Of a DNA stretch of 64,000 nt, positions 42,917-50,637 are shown in pieces; positions within the stretch are counted from its first letter, which is position 1, and each line of letters begins with the position of its first letter. The notes below the pieces were generated by a model, which saw only the letters and a list, made by a program, of their open reading frames with translations, was not told the origin of the DNA and searched no databases. The position numbers and the translations under genes were made by a program. The DNA is from Mucilaginibacter sp. OK098 (lineage in GTDB: Bacteria; Bacteroidota; Bacteroidia; Sphingobacteriales; Sphingobacteriaceae), in assembly GCF_900142915.1 (NCBI RefSeq), contig NZ_FRCM01000009.1, forward strand, positions 1-64,000, written 5' to 3'.

Positions 42917-44062
42917 TTAATTCGGTATATAATGTGTCCCCTGCGGGATCGTTTTAAAGCTAAGTATTTTTATAATTTGTAAAGATACATCTAAAAATAA
43001 AATTTTAGGGTTCCCATTTCTTTCCACATGATAATGCGCCTTTTCCAGCTCGGTAACAATTGCCTGCGCCATAGGCACATTCATTACATTGGTCATTTTT
43101 TGTGCCGTTTCCAACTCATGTGCCGGTAAATGCACCAGGCTGCCAGCGCCGGATAGCAGCAGGCAGCATTCCCGTAAAAAGTTTATCCCGTAACGTAAAA
43201 AGTTCTTCTGGTTTTCGCGCCCCATTTTCGATGCCTGGTCAACAAAGCTCATTACCTCCAGCCCTTTATTGGCAAAACACAGGCGCAGCCATTGCACAAA
43301 CTGCCCGTGATAACCCTTGTTGTCATATTCAAGCATGGTCAGGGCTTCGGTTAAGCTGCCATTGCTTAAGTATGCAATTTCGGTAGCGGCATCAACCGTT
43401 TGATTATGCTGGCTTATCAAATGATTTTTTATTTCATCAAAGCCTAAAGGCGGAATTTTTATTAGCTGCGTACGGCTCAAAATGGTATTCAGGATCTGGT
43501 CCTGGTTTTGGGCCACCAGCAAAAACAAAGTGTTTGGCTGTGGTTCCTCAATAATTTTTAGCAGGGCATTGCCCTCTTTATCCAAATATTCAGGCAGCCA
43601 GAGGATTAAAATTTTATAAGGCGATTCAAACGGCTTAAAGCTCAGTTTTTTGATGATCTGGTGGCACTCGGCAATGTTGATGTTTGCCTGTTTGTTTTCG
43701 GCATCCAGGTATCCGCGCCAGGTATCGAGGCTTAAATATGGGTTTGCTATAAATGCATCGCGCCATTGTTCAATAAAAGATATCGCAGTATCGTCCTTAT
43801 GCTTGGCGAAGAATGGATAAGAGAAATGCAGGTCAGGGTGCATCAGTTTCTGGTACTTGCGGCATGACGAACACTCGCCGCAGGAATCATCTTCCAGCTT
43901 GTTTTCGCACGACAAATATTGTGCATATGCAACCGCCAACGGCAAGCTCCCCGATCCGCCCGGCCCCAAAAACAACTGCGCGTGACTAACCCGGTTCTCT
44001 TTTACCGAGGTAATTAACCGTTGCTTTATAGCATCCTGTCCAACTATTTGCTTAAACTGCAT
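42917..44062 (-). CDS. holB: DNA polymerase III delta-prime subunit
   Basis: The 381-residue AAA+ clamp-loader subunit begins MQFKQIVGQDAIKQRLITSV. The P-loop region is GPGGSGSLPLA, where the usual GKS/T lysine is lost, as is normal for delta-prime proteins that do not bind ATP. A zinc module follows, with Cys at about 61, 64 and 67 (DSCGECSSCRKY) plus an upstream Cys. LDKEGNALLKIIEEPQPNTL with the SRT/Q-type motif (LSRTQLIKIPPL) completes the sensor region. It is the first gene of the holB-ricT-gldH operon. Confidence 0.92.
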   Translation of the reverse strand: MQFKQIVGQDAIKQRLITSVKENRVSHAQLFLGPGGSGSLPLAVAYAQYLSCENKLEDDSCGECSSCRKYQKLMHPDLHFSYPFFAKHKDDTAISFIEQWRDAFIANPYLSLDTWRGYLDAENKQANINIAECHQIIKKLSFKPFESPYKILILWLPEYLDKEGNALLKIIEEPQPNTLFLLVAQNQDQILNTILSRTQLIKIPPLGFDEIKNHLISQHNQTVDAATEIAYLSNGSLTEALTMLEYDNKGYHGQFVQWLRLCFANKGLEVMSFVDQASKMGRENQKNFLRYGINFLRECCLLLSGAGSLVHLPAHELETAQKMTNVMNVPMAQAIVTELEKAHYHVERNGNPKILFLDVSLQIIKILSFKTIPQGTHYIPN

Positions 44063-44080
44063 TGGTGCAAAATAGGAATT

Positions 44081-44145
44081 AGATATGAGATGTGAGATAG
44101 GTGATGTAAGATTTTACAATAGACCCGAGATATGAGATGTGAGAT
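44081..44145. repeat. Direct repeats of AGATATGAGATGTGAGAT upstream of ruvX
   Basis: The 18-base sequence occurs at 44081-44098 and 44128-44145. A partial inverted copy, ATATCTCACATCT, lies at 44308-44320 and touches the ruvX start codon. Confidence 0.7.
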
Positions 44146-44263
44146 CTGGGAAAAAGGAGCAGTTTTTTTGACGAAAATTAACAATCCTTATACATCAGAT
44201 GATGTGATGATTGGTTTTAAATCGCTTCTTATTACCAAAAGCGAATATCCTACTAATTCAACT

Positions 44264-44271
44264 TATCTTTG
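44264..44271 (+). promoter_or_regulatory. Bacteroidota -7 box TATCTTTG for ruvX
   Basis: It matches TAnnTTTG and ends 49 bases before the ATG at 44321. It lies inside the longer frame that begins at 44132, which argues that the longer frame is not the gene. Confidence 0.4.
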
Positions 44272-44320
44272 CTCCCATGCGCTTCTTAATCTCATACCTC
44301 ACACCCCATATCTCACATCT

Positions 44321-44734
44321 ATGAGAGTTATGGCCTTTGATTACGGTACCAAGCGCATCGGCATTGCGGTAACCGACCCCATGCAGATCATCGCTACCGG
44401 ACTGGACACCATCCATCCGCTCCATATTATAGATTATCTTAAAAAATACTTCCAAACAGAACAGGTGGAACGCTTTATAGTAGGCGAACCCAAGCAGATG
44501 GATAACACACCATCCCAGTCGGCCATCCATGTAAAAGGATTTGTGAACCTCCTCAACAAGACTTTCCCCGAAATTCCGATTGAAATGCTGGATGAGCGCT
44601 TTACTTCCAAAATGGCTTCAGCAACCATCGCGCAAAGCGGCATGAATAAAAAACACCGGCAGAATAAGGAATTGGTGGATACGATATCAGCGGTAATATT
44701 ATTGCAGTCTTTTATGGAGAAGAGGAGGTTCTGA
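44321..44734 (+). CDS. ruvX: Putative pre-16S rRNA nuclease / Holliday junction resolvase RuvX (YqgF)
   Basis: The 137-residue RNase H-fold protein starts MRVMAFDYGTKRIGIAVTDP, where the Asp in FDYGTKRIG is the first catalytic acid. FIVGEPKQMDNTPS, MLDERFTSKMASATI and KELVDTISAVILLQSFME follow, giving the Glu (LDERFTS) and last Asp (LVDTISA) of the active site. The ATG at 44321 gives the family length of about 138. A frame open from 44132 would add 63 unconserved residues that run over repeats and the -7 box. Confidence 0.92.
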   Translation: MRVMAFDYGTKRIGIAVTDPMQIIATGLDTIHPLHIIDYLKKYFQTEQVERFIVGEPKQMDNTPSQSAIHVKGFVNLLNKTFPEIPIEMLDERFTSKMASATIAQSGMNKKHRQNKELVDTISAVILLQSFMEKRRF

Positions 44735-44737
44735 TTT

Positions 44738-44856
44738 TTTTTGAACCATGATTTGCTTGATTAGTGGATGGAGGGATGCTTGTATGTTGGGTGTTTGCGG
44801 CTGTCAGTGCTTTTGCCGCTTTGTATCATGAGAATCTTTTAATCATGGTTCAAAAA
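44738..44856. repeat. 119-base element with 16-base inverted ends (GAACCATGATT family)
   Basis: TTTTTGAACCATGATT (44738-44753) and AATCATGGTTCAAAAA (44841-44856) are exact inverted repeats. The GAACCATGATT ends match those of the element at 37677-37779, but the interior differs. It starts directly after the ruvX stop and may act as its terminator. Confidence 0.75.
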
Positions 44857-44898
44857 CAGCAAACAGGCATCCCAAATTTCCATTAAAATAAAATTCCT

Positions 44899-44906
44899 TA
44901 CTTTTG
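44899..44906 (+). promoter_or_regulatory. Bacteroidota -7 box TACTTTTG close to a start codon
   Basis: It matches TAnnTTTG and ends only 4 bases before the ATG at 44911. Transcription would then start at or next to the start codon, giving a leaderless or near-leaderless mRNA. Confidence 0.4.
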
Positions 44907-44910
44907 CCCC

Positions 44911-45549
44911 ATGGAAATTTTGGATCACACACTCCAAACATACCTTGATGAGCATTGCGAGCCGGAGCCGGAAGCGCTGCAAAACATCAACAGGGAAACC
45001 TACCTGAAGGTATTGCGTCCGCACATGTTATCGGGCCATTACCAGGGGCGGGTGCTTAGTTTTCTGAGCAAAATGATCCAGCCGAAACGCATTTTGGAGG
45101 TGGGTACTTTTACCGGCTATGCCACCATTTGCCTTGCCGAGGGACTAACGGAAGATGGCCTGATCCACACTATTGAAGTGAACCGCGAGCTGAAGCCAAT
45201 GTTGAATTCACATTTTAACTCAACAAATGTTGGCAAAAAAATAAAGCTGCATTTTGGCGAGGCTACGGCAATAATTCCCGGTTTAGACGTTGATAATTGG
45301 GATTTGGTGTTTATTGATGCTGATAAAAAGAATAATTATACATACTTTCAACTTGTATTTGACAAAGTAAGGTCCGGAGGATTAATAATAATTGATAATG
45401 TTTTGTGGAAAGGAAAGGTGTATGGCGAAGAAAATGATGCCGACACTGAGAACATCCGCAAGCTAAATGACCAGGTTTCCGCAGACAGCCGCGTAGAAAA
45501 AATGATTCTGCCCGTGCGTGATGGATTACTGATCATCAGAAAAAAATAA
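44911..45549 (+). CDS. O-methyltransferase family 3 (CCoAOMT-like)
   Basis: The 212-residue SAM-dependent methyltransferase has the family pattern SKMIQPKRILEVGTFTGYAT (motif I, from about residue 52), HTIEVNRELKP and DLVFIDADKKNNY, the metal-binding Asp motif. GGLIIIDNVLWKGKV follows. This group methylates catechol-type hydroxyls and needs a divalent metal; in bacteria the substrate is often unknown. The following glucosaminidase gene begins three bases after its stop, so they share a transcript. Confidence 0.88.
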   Translation: MEILDHTLQTYLDEHCEPEPEALQNINRETYLKVLRPHMLSGHYQGRVLSFLSKMIQPKRILEVGTFTGYATICLAEGLTEDGLIHTIEVNRELKPMLNSHFNSTNVGKKIKLHFGEATAIIPGLDVDNWDLVFIDADKKNNYTYFQLVFDKVRSGGLIIIDNVLWKGKVYGEENDADTENIRKLNDQVSADSRVEKMILPVRDGLLIIRKK

Positions 45550-45552
45550 ATT

Positions 45553-46101
45553 ATGAAGAAACTCGTACTGGTTACATTATTGCTGGCCTCAACCCTTTTG
45601 GCCTCAGCACAAAAAAACACCGCCAAATCATATATTGAACAATTTAAGGACGATGCCATTAAAATAATGCATCAAACCGGAGTTCCCGCAAGTATAGTGT
45701 TAGGCGTGGCAATGCACGAGTCGGGTTGCGGAAACAGCACCCTGGCACAAAATTTAAACAATCAGTTTGGTGTAAAGGGCGGCGGCGGCGCTGTTTTTTA
45801 CAAGCACAACAAAAAAGTGCATTCAAAATATAAACGGTATGAATCGGTATATGACTCCTTCCAGGATTTTGCCCGCATTATGACCGAACGCAGCGAATTT
45901 AGCGGCCTTGCGGATAAATTTACCCATTTTGATTATACAGGTTGGGCGCACGGTATCCAGAAACATGGTTATGCCAGCAGCCACAAATGGTCGGCGCAGG
46001 TGTTGGGGTTGATAAAAAAATATCAGCTTTATAACTTCGACGAGAACCCGGCAGAGAAGGAAAACACTGCAAATCAGGATCAAATGGCGCAAAATAATTA
46101 A
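45553..46101 (+). CDS. Secreted GH73 glucosaminidase domain protein
   Basis: The 182-residue protein has a signal peptide (cleavage near LASAQ) and a glucosaminidase domain. The expected catalytic Glu56 lies in GVAMHESGCGNSTLAQNLNN, and NQFGVKGGGG, KYKRYESVYDSFQDFARIMT and HGYASSHKWSAQVLGLIKKY follow. It probably cleaves N-acetylglucosamine linkages in peptidoglycan. It has no LysM domain, unlike the next gene. It lies between an O-methyltransferase and a paralogous glucosaminidase. Confidence 0.88.
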   Translation: MKKLVLVTLLLASTLLASAQKNTAKSYIEQFKDDAIKIMHQTGVPASIVLGVAMHESGCGNSTLAQNLNNQFGVKGGGGAVFYKHNKKVHSKYKRYESVYDSFQDFARIMTERSEFSGLADKFTHFDYTGWAHGIQKHGYASSHKWSAQVLGLIKKYQLYNFDENPAEKENTANQDQMAQNN

Positions 46102-46212
46102 AAAAAGAGCGTTAATCTATCCCCTAAACGAAACTTACAGCTCAAAACCTACGTTATAAGTCATAATTCTGGCCGGGACACACCTGGCCGGTGATATTGA
46201 TTTGTTATTGAA

Positions 46213-47043
46213 ATGAGAAAATTCGTATATTTATTTATGGGGATGGTTTTTGTTACCGCCTGCTCTGCCCGTAAGGGAACAGTATCAGACAGGCTGGCCC
46301 GCAAGAACAACAAAAGCGTTCAAAAAACCAATAGCGCAAGCCTTGCCAACTATACCCCGCTTACTTCTTTGCAATATATTGACAAGTATAAGGCCATCGC
46401 TGTCCAGGAGATGAATTTGTACGGCATCCCGGCAAGTATAACGCTGGCGCAGGGCCTGTTTGAGTCAGGCAGCGGCAATGGCAGCCTGGCCCGCATAGCC
46501 AATAACCACTTCGGCATAAAAAGCGGGAGTTCATGGCAGGGAAAGGTTTACTATAAGGATGATGATAACGCTAACGACAGCTTCAGGGTATATGATAAGC
46601 CGGAAGACTCGTTCCGTGATCACTCCATATTTTTGCAAAAGAAAAACTATGCCCATTTGTTCGAGCTGGATAAAAACGACTACCAGGGCTGGGCTTACGG
46701 ACTAAAAAAAGCCGGCTATGCCACCAACCCGAAGTATCCGCAGCTGCTGATAGGCATCATCCAGAAATATAACCTTAACCAGTACGACAGCCCCGAAGGA
46801 ACCGAGGTTGCCAAAATAAAACGGGTTGACCGCGTATTTACGCAGATTGACAAAAAAGAAGACAAAGCCGCAAAAGACTCTATTCAAAGCCCGCCTGTTG
46901 ATAAAACGTACACCATTAAGCAGGGCGACACACTATATAACATATCCAAACGTTTTGGAATAGCTGTTGACAGCCTGAAGGCGCTAAACAATATTGGCGA
47001 TAATAATATTAAAATTGGCCAGAAAATTGTAGTTACCCGGTGA
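46213..47043 (+). CDS. GH73 glucosaminidase lipoprotein with C-terminal LysM
   Basis: The 276-residue lipoprotein has a lipobox FVTAC (Cys17), then a glucosaminidase domain with catalytic Glu84 in AQGLFESGSGNGSLARIANN, NHFGIKSGSSWQ and DKPEDSFRDHSIFLQ. A LysM domain at about 230-274 follows (YTIKQGDTLYNISKRFG, LKALNNIGDNNIKIGQKIVV) and binds peptidoglycan. It is a paralogue of the preceding gene with anchoring and binding parts added. The two may act together in cell-wall turnover. Confidence 0.92.
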   Translation: MRKFVYLFMGMVFVTACSARKGTVSDRLARKNNKSVQKTNSASLANYTPLTSLQYIDKYKAIAVQEMNLYGIPASITLAQGLFESGSGNGSLARIANNHFGIKSGSSWQGKVYYKDDDNANDSFRVYDKPEDSFRDHSIFLQKKNYAHLFELDKNDYQGWAYGLKKAGYATNPKYPQLLIGIIQKYNLNQYDSPEGTEVAKIKRVDRVFTQIDKKEDKAAKDSIQSPPVDKTYTIKQGDTLYNISKRFGIAVDSLKALNNIGDNNIKIGQKIVVTR

Positions 47044-47107
47044 TGTTGTTAATTTTTGTTAAATAGTACGCTTATGATTAAGCGAAAGCCGTAGTTTTAG
47101 TGCTGCA

Positions 47108-47857
47108 ATGAAGTGGGGTTTGGTATTATGTTTTTTGTTTCTAACGGTTAAGTGTTTTTCGCAGGATAAAACAGTTGACGGTATTGTGTTTGAAAAAGAA
47201 AGCAAAGACCGTGTAGCAACCGTAAGCATCCATAATATCACTACCGGAATTTCGGCCTATAACAATTTAAAAGGCGAATTTGCTATAGCTGCCAAACCCG
47301 GTGATCAGCTTGTTTTCACGAAAGCCGAATATCACCCCGATACCATCAAAATTATTAGCAATGCCCCCCTTGCCATTTACCTGGAGCGCCTGGCTATCCA
47401 GCTAAACCTGGTTACGGTGCATGATACGGTGCTTAGTCCGTTGATGCGGCTCCGTGCAAGCCAGCGCGATTTTAGTAAGGCATACGGCTCATTGGCCTAT
47501 AGCGATTTTTTAACCAGTCCATCAAGCGGCGGGGCCGGTTTAAGCATTGATGCCCTGTGGAATGCTTTTAGCAGGGAAGGCCGGAATGCCGCACATCTGC
47601 GCGAAACCATACAGCGCGACTTTGAGCAAAACAGCATAGATTTCCGCTTTAACCCCACCTATGTAGGCAACATTACCGGGCTAAAGGGCGAAAAACTAGC
47701 CTCATTTATGCTCAGGTACCGCCCCGGCTATTACACCACGCAAACCGCCAGCGAATATGAATTTGTTGCCATGATAAGAGCCAACTTCCGCCGATATATG
47801 CGCAACCAGCGCACCTACGCACTCCCGGCCCTGGTTACCCCATCGGTAATCAATTAA
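47108..47857 (+). CDS. Secreted protein with carboxypeptidase-regulatory-like domain
   Basis: The 249-residue protein has a signal peptide (ending VKCFSQ) and a first domain of about 85 residues that reads TVDGIVFEKESKDRVATVSI, NNLKGEFAIAAKPGDQLVFT and AEYHPDTIKI. This is the CarboxypepD_reg-like beta-sandwich found at the N-terminus of TonB receptors. The second half is helical and Arg-rich, with SIDALWNAFSREGRNAAHLR and YEFVAMIRANFRRYMRNQRT. The family is common in Bacteroidota and has no known function. Confidence 0.75.
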   Translation: MKWGLVLCFLFLTVKCFSQDKTVDGIVFEKESKDRVATVSIHNITTGISAYNNLKGEFAIAAKPGDQLVFTKAEYHPDTIKIISNAPLAIYLERLAIQLNLVTVHDTVLSPLMRLRASQRDFSKAYGSLAYSDFLTSPSSGGAGLSIDALWNAFSREGRNAAHLRETIQRDFEQNSIDFRFNPTYVGNITGLKGEKLASFMLRYRPGYYTTQTASEYEFVAMIRANFRRYMRNQRTYALPALVTPSVIN

Positions 47858-47900
47858 GATTTTTAGCTCTCTTTACTGCTTGTGGAAGAAGCTTGGCGCA

Positions 47901-48092
47901 GAGTTGACTCACCCGACGACTCCGCTAGCCAGCGGCTGGTCGACCTCTCTTCGTCTGCGACGGAAAGAGGTGAGGAAAAGAAAAAATGAAAGTTTTTTTT
48001 AGCCCTCTTTCCCGCTTGCGGAAGAGAGGGCAGGTCGAGCGAAGCAATGACCGGGGGAGTAGATTCTGCGCGCGATATTCACGCCAATGCAC
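47901..48092. repeat. ~190-base interspersed element, copy A
   Basis: It contains the hairpins GACCTCTCTTCGTC...GACGGAAAGAGGT and AGCCCTCTTTCCCG...GGAAGAGAGGGC and ends CGATATTCACGCCAATGCA. The reverse complement of 59669-59854 matches it throughout, with scattered differences. It fills the gap between the 47108 and trmB genes, which are convergent. Confidence 0.8.
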
Positions 48093-48129
48093 AGCGGAAC
48101 AGCCCCTCCCATGCAATCACCCACCGCCA

Positions 48130-48777
48130 CTAAAAAGAAAACTTCAGGTAGTTAATGTTTTTATTATGCTTCAAATATTTTTTCTCGTAATAGGTTTTGA
48201 TGCTGAGCACCTCATTGGCATGTTCTGAATGATAAAGATCTTCGGTTCTTACATGCAGGTTTAGGGCTGTGTCGGCAATTTTTTCGACGGTGTAGGCATG
48301 CAGGTCGTCGTTATCGGTTTTGAGGTTTACAAAGCCGCCGGGTTTTAATATTACGCGGTACATATCCAAAAAGCGGGTTGAGGTAAGTCGTTTCTTCTCC
48401 CGGCTCAGCTGCGGTTGCGGATCGGGGAAGGTGACCCAGATCTCGTCGACCTCGCCGGGGGCAAAATATTCTATCAGCGTTTCAATCTGGATGCGTAAAA
48501 AGCCAACATTGCCAACCCCATCTTCCAGCGCGGTTTTGGCGCCACGCCAGATGCGGTTCCCTTTATAATCAATCCCGATAAAGTTTTTACCGGGGAACAG
48601 GGTAGCCAGGTTAACCGTGTATTCGCCTTTACCACAGGCCAGCTCGAGCACAACCGGGTTGCTGTTTTTAAAAAAACCGGTGTTCCATTGCCCTTTAAAA
48701 GGCTTGCCGGCATCTAACTGTAAAACGTTGCTGAAAGTATCGATCTCTGCAAAACGCCTTAATTTATCTTTTCCCAC
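48130..48777 (-). CDS. trmB: tRNA (guanine-N7-)-methyltransferase
   Basis: The 215-residue SAM-dependent enzyme makes m7G46 in tRNA. Motif I is VVLELACGKGEYTVNLATLF (from about residue 46). FIGIDYKGNRIWRGAKTALE, EIWVTFPDPQPQLSREKKRL and TSTRFLDMYRVILKPGGFVN are the family hallmarks, the TFPDPQ segment being part of the active site. FKTDND is present here as LKTDNDDLHAYT. A -7 box lies 17 bases before the ATG. Confidence 0.94.
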   Translation of the reverse strand: MGKDKLRRFAEIDTFSNVLQLDAGKPFKGQWNTGFFKNSNPVVLELACGKGEYTVNLATLFPGKNFIGIDYKGNRIWRGAKTALEDGVGNVGFLRIQIETLIEYFAPGEVDEIWVTFPDPQPQLSREKKRLTSTRFLDMYRVILKPGGFVNLKTDNDDLHAYTVEKIADTALNLHVRTEDLYHSEHANEVLSIKTYYEKKYLKHNKNINYLKFSF

Positions 48778-48794
48778 TTAAAATATTTAAAACG

Positions 48795-48802
48795 CAAAAA
48801 TA
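48795..48802 (-). promoter_or_regulatory. Bacteroidota -7 box TATTTTTG for trmB
   Basis: On the minus strand it matches TAnnTTTG and ends 17 bases before the trmB ATG. Confidence 0.45.
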
Positions 48803-49099
48803 GGGTTTTCGGGAATTTAATTTAGGGTGATTTGAATTGGGGGTTTGTTAGCGTAAAATCCCGGCTTTAGGTTGAGCCTGCAAGTGTTCGTCCGTTTGGG
48901 GGATGGAGTGGTGGCGGACAGGCGGACGGTGTGATTTGATCCTTTTCAAAATCAAAATTGTACGCGGTTACCATAACATGTGGACCACAAGGGCGGACCC
49001 TTGCAGCAGCGAGCGCCGGGTGTGGGTTGACACTTTTGGATGGCTAAAAATAAAGGCCGGAATTTCTTCCGGCCTTTATTTTATTCTTTTCATCAATTC
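48803..49099. other. Repeat-containing intergenic region
   Basis: No gene is supported. A GTTACCATAAC-ATGTGGACCACAAGGGCG stretch (48967-48992), followed by GGACCCTTGCAGCAGCG, is similar to 50549-50580 and, inverted, to 51112-51154 and 51305-51345. A terminator-like hairpin GGCCGGAAtttcttCCGGCC lies at 49055-49074 before a run of T on the plus strand. Confidence 0.5.
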
Positions 49100-49264
49100 C
49101 TATTTTTTCAAGTGCTCTGGTAGCGGATGCTTGTGCAAAAACGCTTTAGCCTCTTCCGCTTTTTTTACGAAGTAAGGATCATTACTGCGATCCTTAACTT
49201 TATCACTTATAATGGCATTATCGTAAAAACTATTTTCTTTTTCTGATTTCTTAACTGCGGGCAT
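49100..49264 (-). CDS. Small uncharacterised basic protein (54 residues)
   Basis: The ATG at 49264 is preceded by AAGGAG at a 7-base spacing, an unusually strong ribosome-binding site for this genome. That decides the start over an ATG 30 bases upstream. The protein is highly charged (KKSEKENSFYDNAI, KVKDRSNDPYFVKKAEEAKA) with no membrane segment. It lies 40 bases after the stop of the 49305-49751 gene and the two are likely co-transcribed. I do not recognise it. The small charged protein beside a ~150-residue partner looks like a toxin-antitoxin layout, but no known family supports that. Confidence 0.55.
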   Translation of the reverse strand: MPAVKKSEKENSFYDNAIISDKVKDRSNDPYFVKKAEEAKAFLHKHPLPEHLKK

Positions 49265-49304
49265 AACAACTCCTTTCCTTATTCCTATATTCAAATATAT
49301 TGCT

Positions 49305-49751
49305 TTATTTCCTTTTTACCAAAAACGCTTCATAATTTGCGTTCTTTTTAAATGGCTGCCAATTCCCATCCTTAAAACCCAATACTTCAAAATCTATGCT
49401 TATTTCATTGAATAATCCGGAGATGCTTATTTGATTAAGCCGGGTTCTCGCAGGTGTACTTCCGGTTGCAAAAACATAGTGATTACCATGAATATTCGTA
49501 AAATCAATAACAGTTTTAGCTACTGTTGCCAGCACTATATCCCTATCATTATTGTTGCTTACTATACTATCGTCAATAGCATCCGTTTTTTCTGAAACGT
49601 CACCAAATCCCAGGTTATAGAATATAGGCTCCTCATCATTGATTTTGGTAAATCGTACCGCCTTTTTTATGCGACCGTTCGGCCCTTCGCTATAAAACTC
49701 GTAATCATGAAAATTATTTTTTACTAAATAAGGATAACGCTCTAAATTCAT
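49305..49751 (-). CDS. Uncharacterised protein, DUF6934-like
   Basis: The 148-residue protein begins MNLERYPYLVKNNFHDYEFY, then SEGPNGRIKKAVRFTKI. This opening recalls the Bacteroidota DUF6934 family as I remember it. There is no signal peptide. The centre, VIDFTNIHGNHYVFATGSTP, followed by ARTRLNQISISGLFNEIS, is the most family-like part. These proteins often occur in variable regions with a small partner gene. Function unknown; the family name is tentative. Confidence 0.65.
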   Translation of the reverse strand: MNLERYPYLVKNNFHDYEFYSEGPNGRIKKAVRFTKINDEEPIFYNLGFGDVSEKTDAIDDSIVSNNNDRDIVLATVAKTVIDFTNIHGNHYVFATGSTPARTRLNQISISGLFNEISIDFEVLGFKDGNWQPFKKNANYEAFLVKRK

Positions 49752-49895
49752 TCAACCGGAATTATTTAATGATTGCTTATTGTACGCATCCCAAACCTAA
49801 TAATTATTATTTTCAGTAGTGCTTGAGAAATGAAGATAAAAACTAACTCAATATTTTTTTATTTACGTCCTCTTAGCATCAATCACGGTGGTGTG

Positions 49896-50381
49896 CTATG
49901 TCTTGTCCCCCCTCCGTTCCAAATACCTTTCGCGGGCATGGCCCGGGCCGTATTTGTGGTTGTAAATAGCCATGGTTAGCTTGTTGTAATTATCATACCA
50001 GGCTTCATTAAAGGCTACCGACTGATCATCCTTAAACTCAATAGCAAAGTTTTGAGAAAAACCTTTTCGCGTTCTGTAAGTGCCCATCCGGGTGATCTCC
50101 GCATAAGGAATAATTACCTGCTTTTTAAAAACAACATCGTACACAATTATTTCGGTGGCGGTTACCGTGATCCTTTTCCATGATCTTGAAAAGAAATAAT
50201 AATAAACCCAAAGCACGCCACATAAAAGCAGCGTAATTATATAAGCAGCCATGGGGGGTGCCGGGTTACCCAACAGGCAAGCATACAGCATTCTCCCGGT
50301 GAGCACAACAAATACAACGGCACCACCTATCGCCCTGTTGTAATAGGCGGTATCGAAATTGGAGATTATGAGTTCATCCAT
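49896..50381 (-). CDS. PH-like membrane protein
   Basis: The 161-residue protein starts at ATG 50381 (MDELIISNFDTAYYNR). A longer frame from 50588 adds a Pro-rich leader translated from repeats and is unlikely. Two membrane helices are visible (about residues 16-36 and 45-64). A beta-rich domain follows, with ITVTATEIIVYDVVFKKQVI and IPYAEITRMGTYRTRKGFSQ, typical of bacterial PH domains (bPH_2-like), and then FAIEFKDDQSVAFNEAWYDN. Function unknown. Confidence 0.65.
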   Translation of the reverse strand: MDELIISNFDTAYYNRAIGGAVVFVVLTGRMLYACLLGNPAPPMAAYIITLLLCGVLWVYYYFFSRSWKRITVTATEIIVYDVVFKKQVIIPYAEITRMGTYRTRKGFSQNFAIEFKDDQSVAFNEAWYDNYNKLTMAIYNHKYGPGHARERYLERRGDKT

Positions 50382-50522
50382 GGGGTTGTTGTTTGTTGAA
50401 GTGGGTGGGTTAGGGGATAAATGTATTGAAAAATTTTGATGGGATGATTGTTGTGCTGAACAGGTGTTTGTTTGGTCAGGGGAATGGGGTGGCGGCGGAC
50501 AGATGTTACCATAAGCTTTATT

Positions 50523-50580
50523 CAACATAGCATTATGGCTACCTGAACGCGGACCACAAGGGAGGACCCTTGCGGGAGCG
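50523..50580. repeat. Interspersed repeat (CAACATAGCA... and GGACCACAAGGG... parts)
   Basis: The first 30 bases match 10848-10877 at about 27 positions (CAACATAGCA, GGCTACCT, AACGCGG). The following GCGGACCACAAGGGAGGACC part matches 48980-49005. Inverted relatives lie at 51112 and 51305. GGACCACAAGGG/CCCTTG can form a small hairpin. Confidence 0.65.
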
Positions 50581-50637
50581 GGGGACAAATCTATTTGAAA
50601 ACAATTAATTAGATTAGAGGACTAAATTTAAATCACA

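Noticed and set aside
44132..44320. A 63-residue N-terminal extension of RuvX
   Set aside because: It runs over intergenic repeats and the -7 box; the family begins at MRVMAFDYGTK.
48903..49175. A 90-residue plus-strand frame
   Set aside because: It crosses the GGACCACAAGGG repeat, a terminator-like hairpin and the antisense of the 49100-49264 gene.
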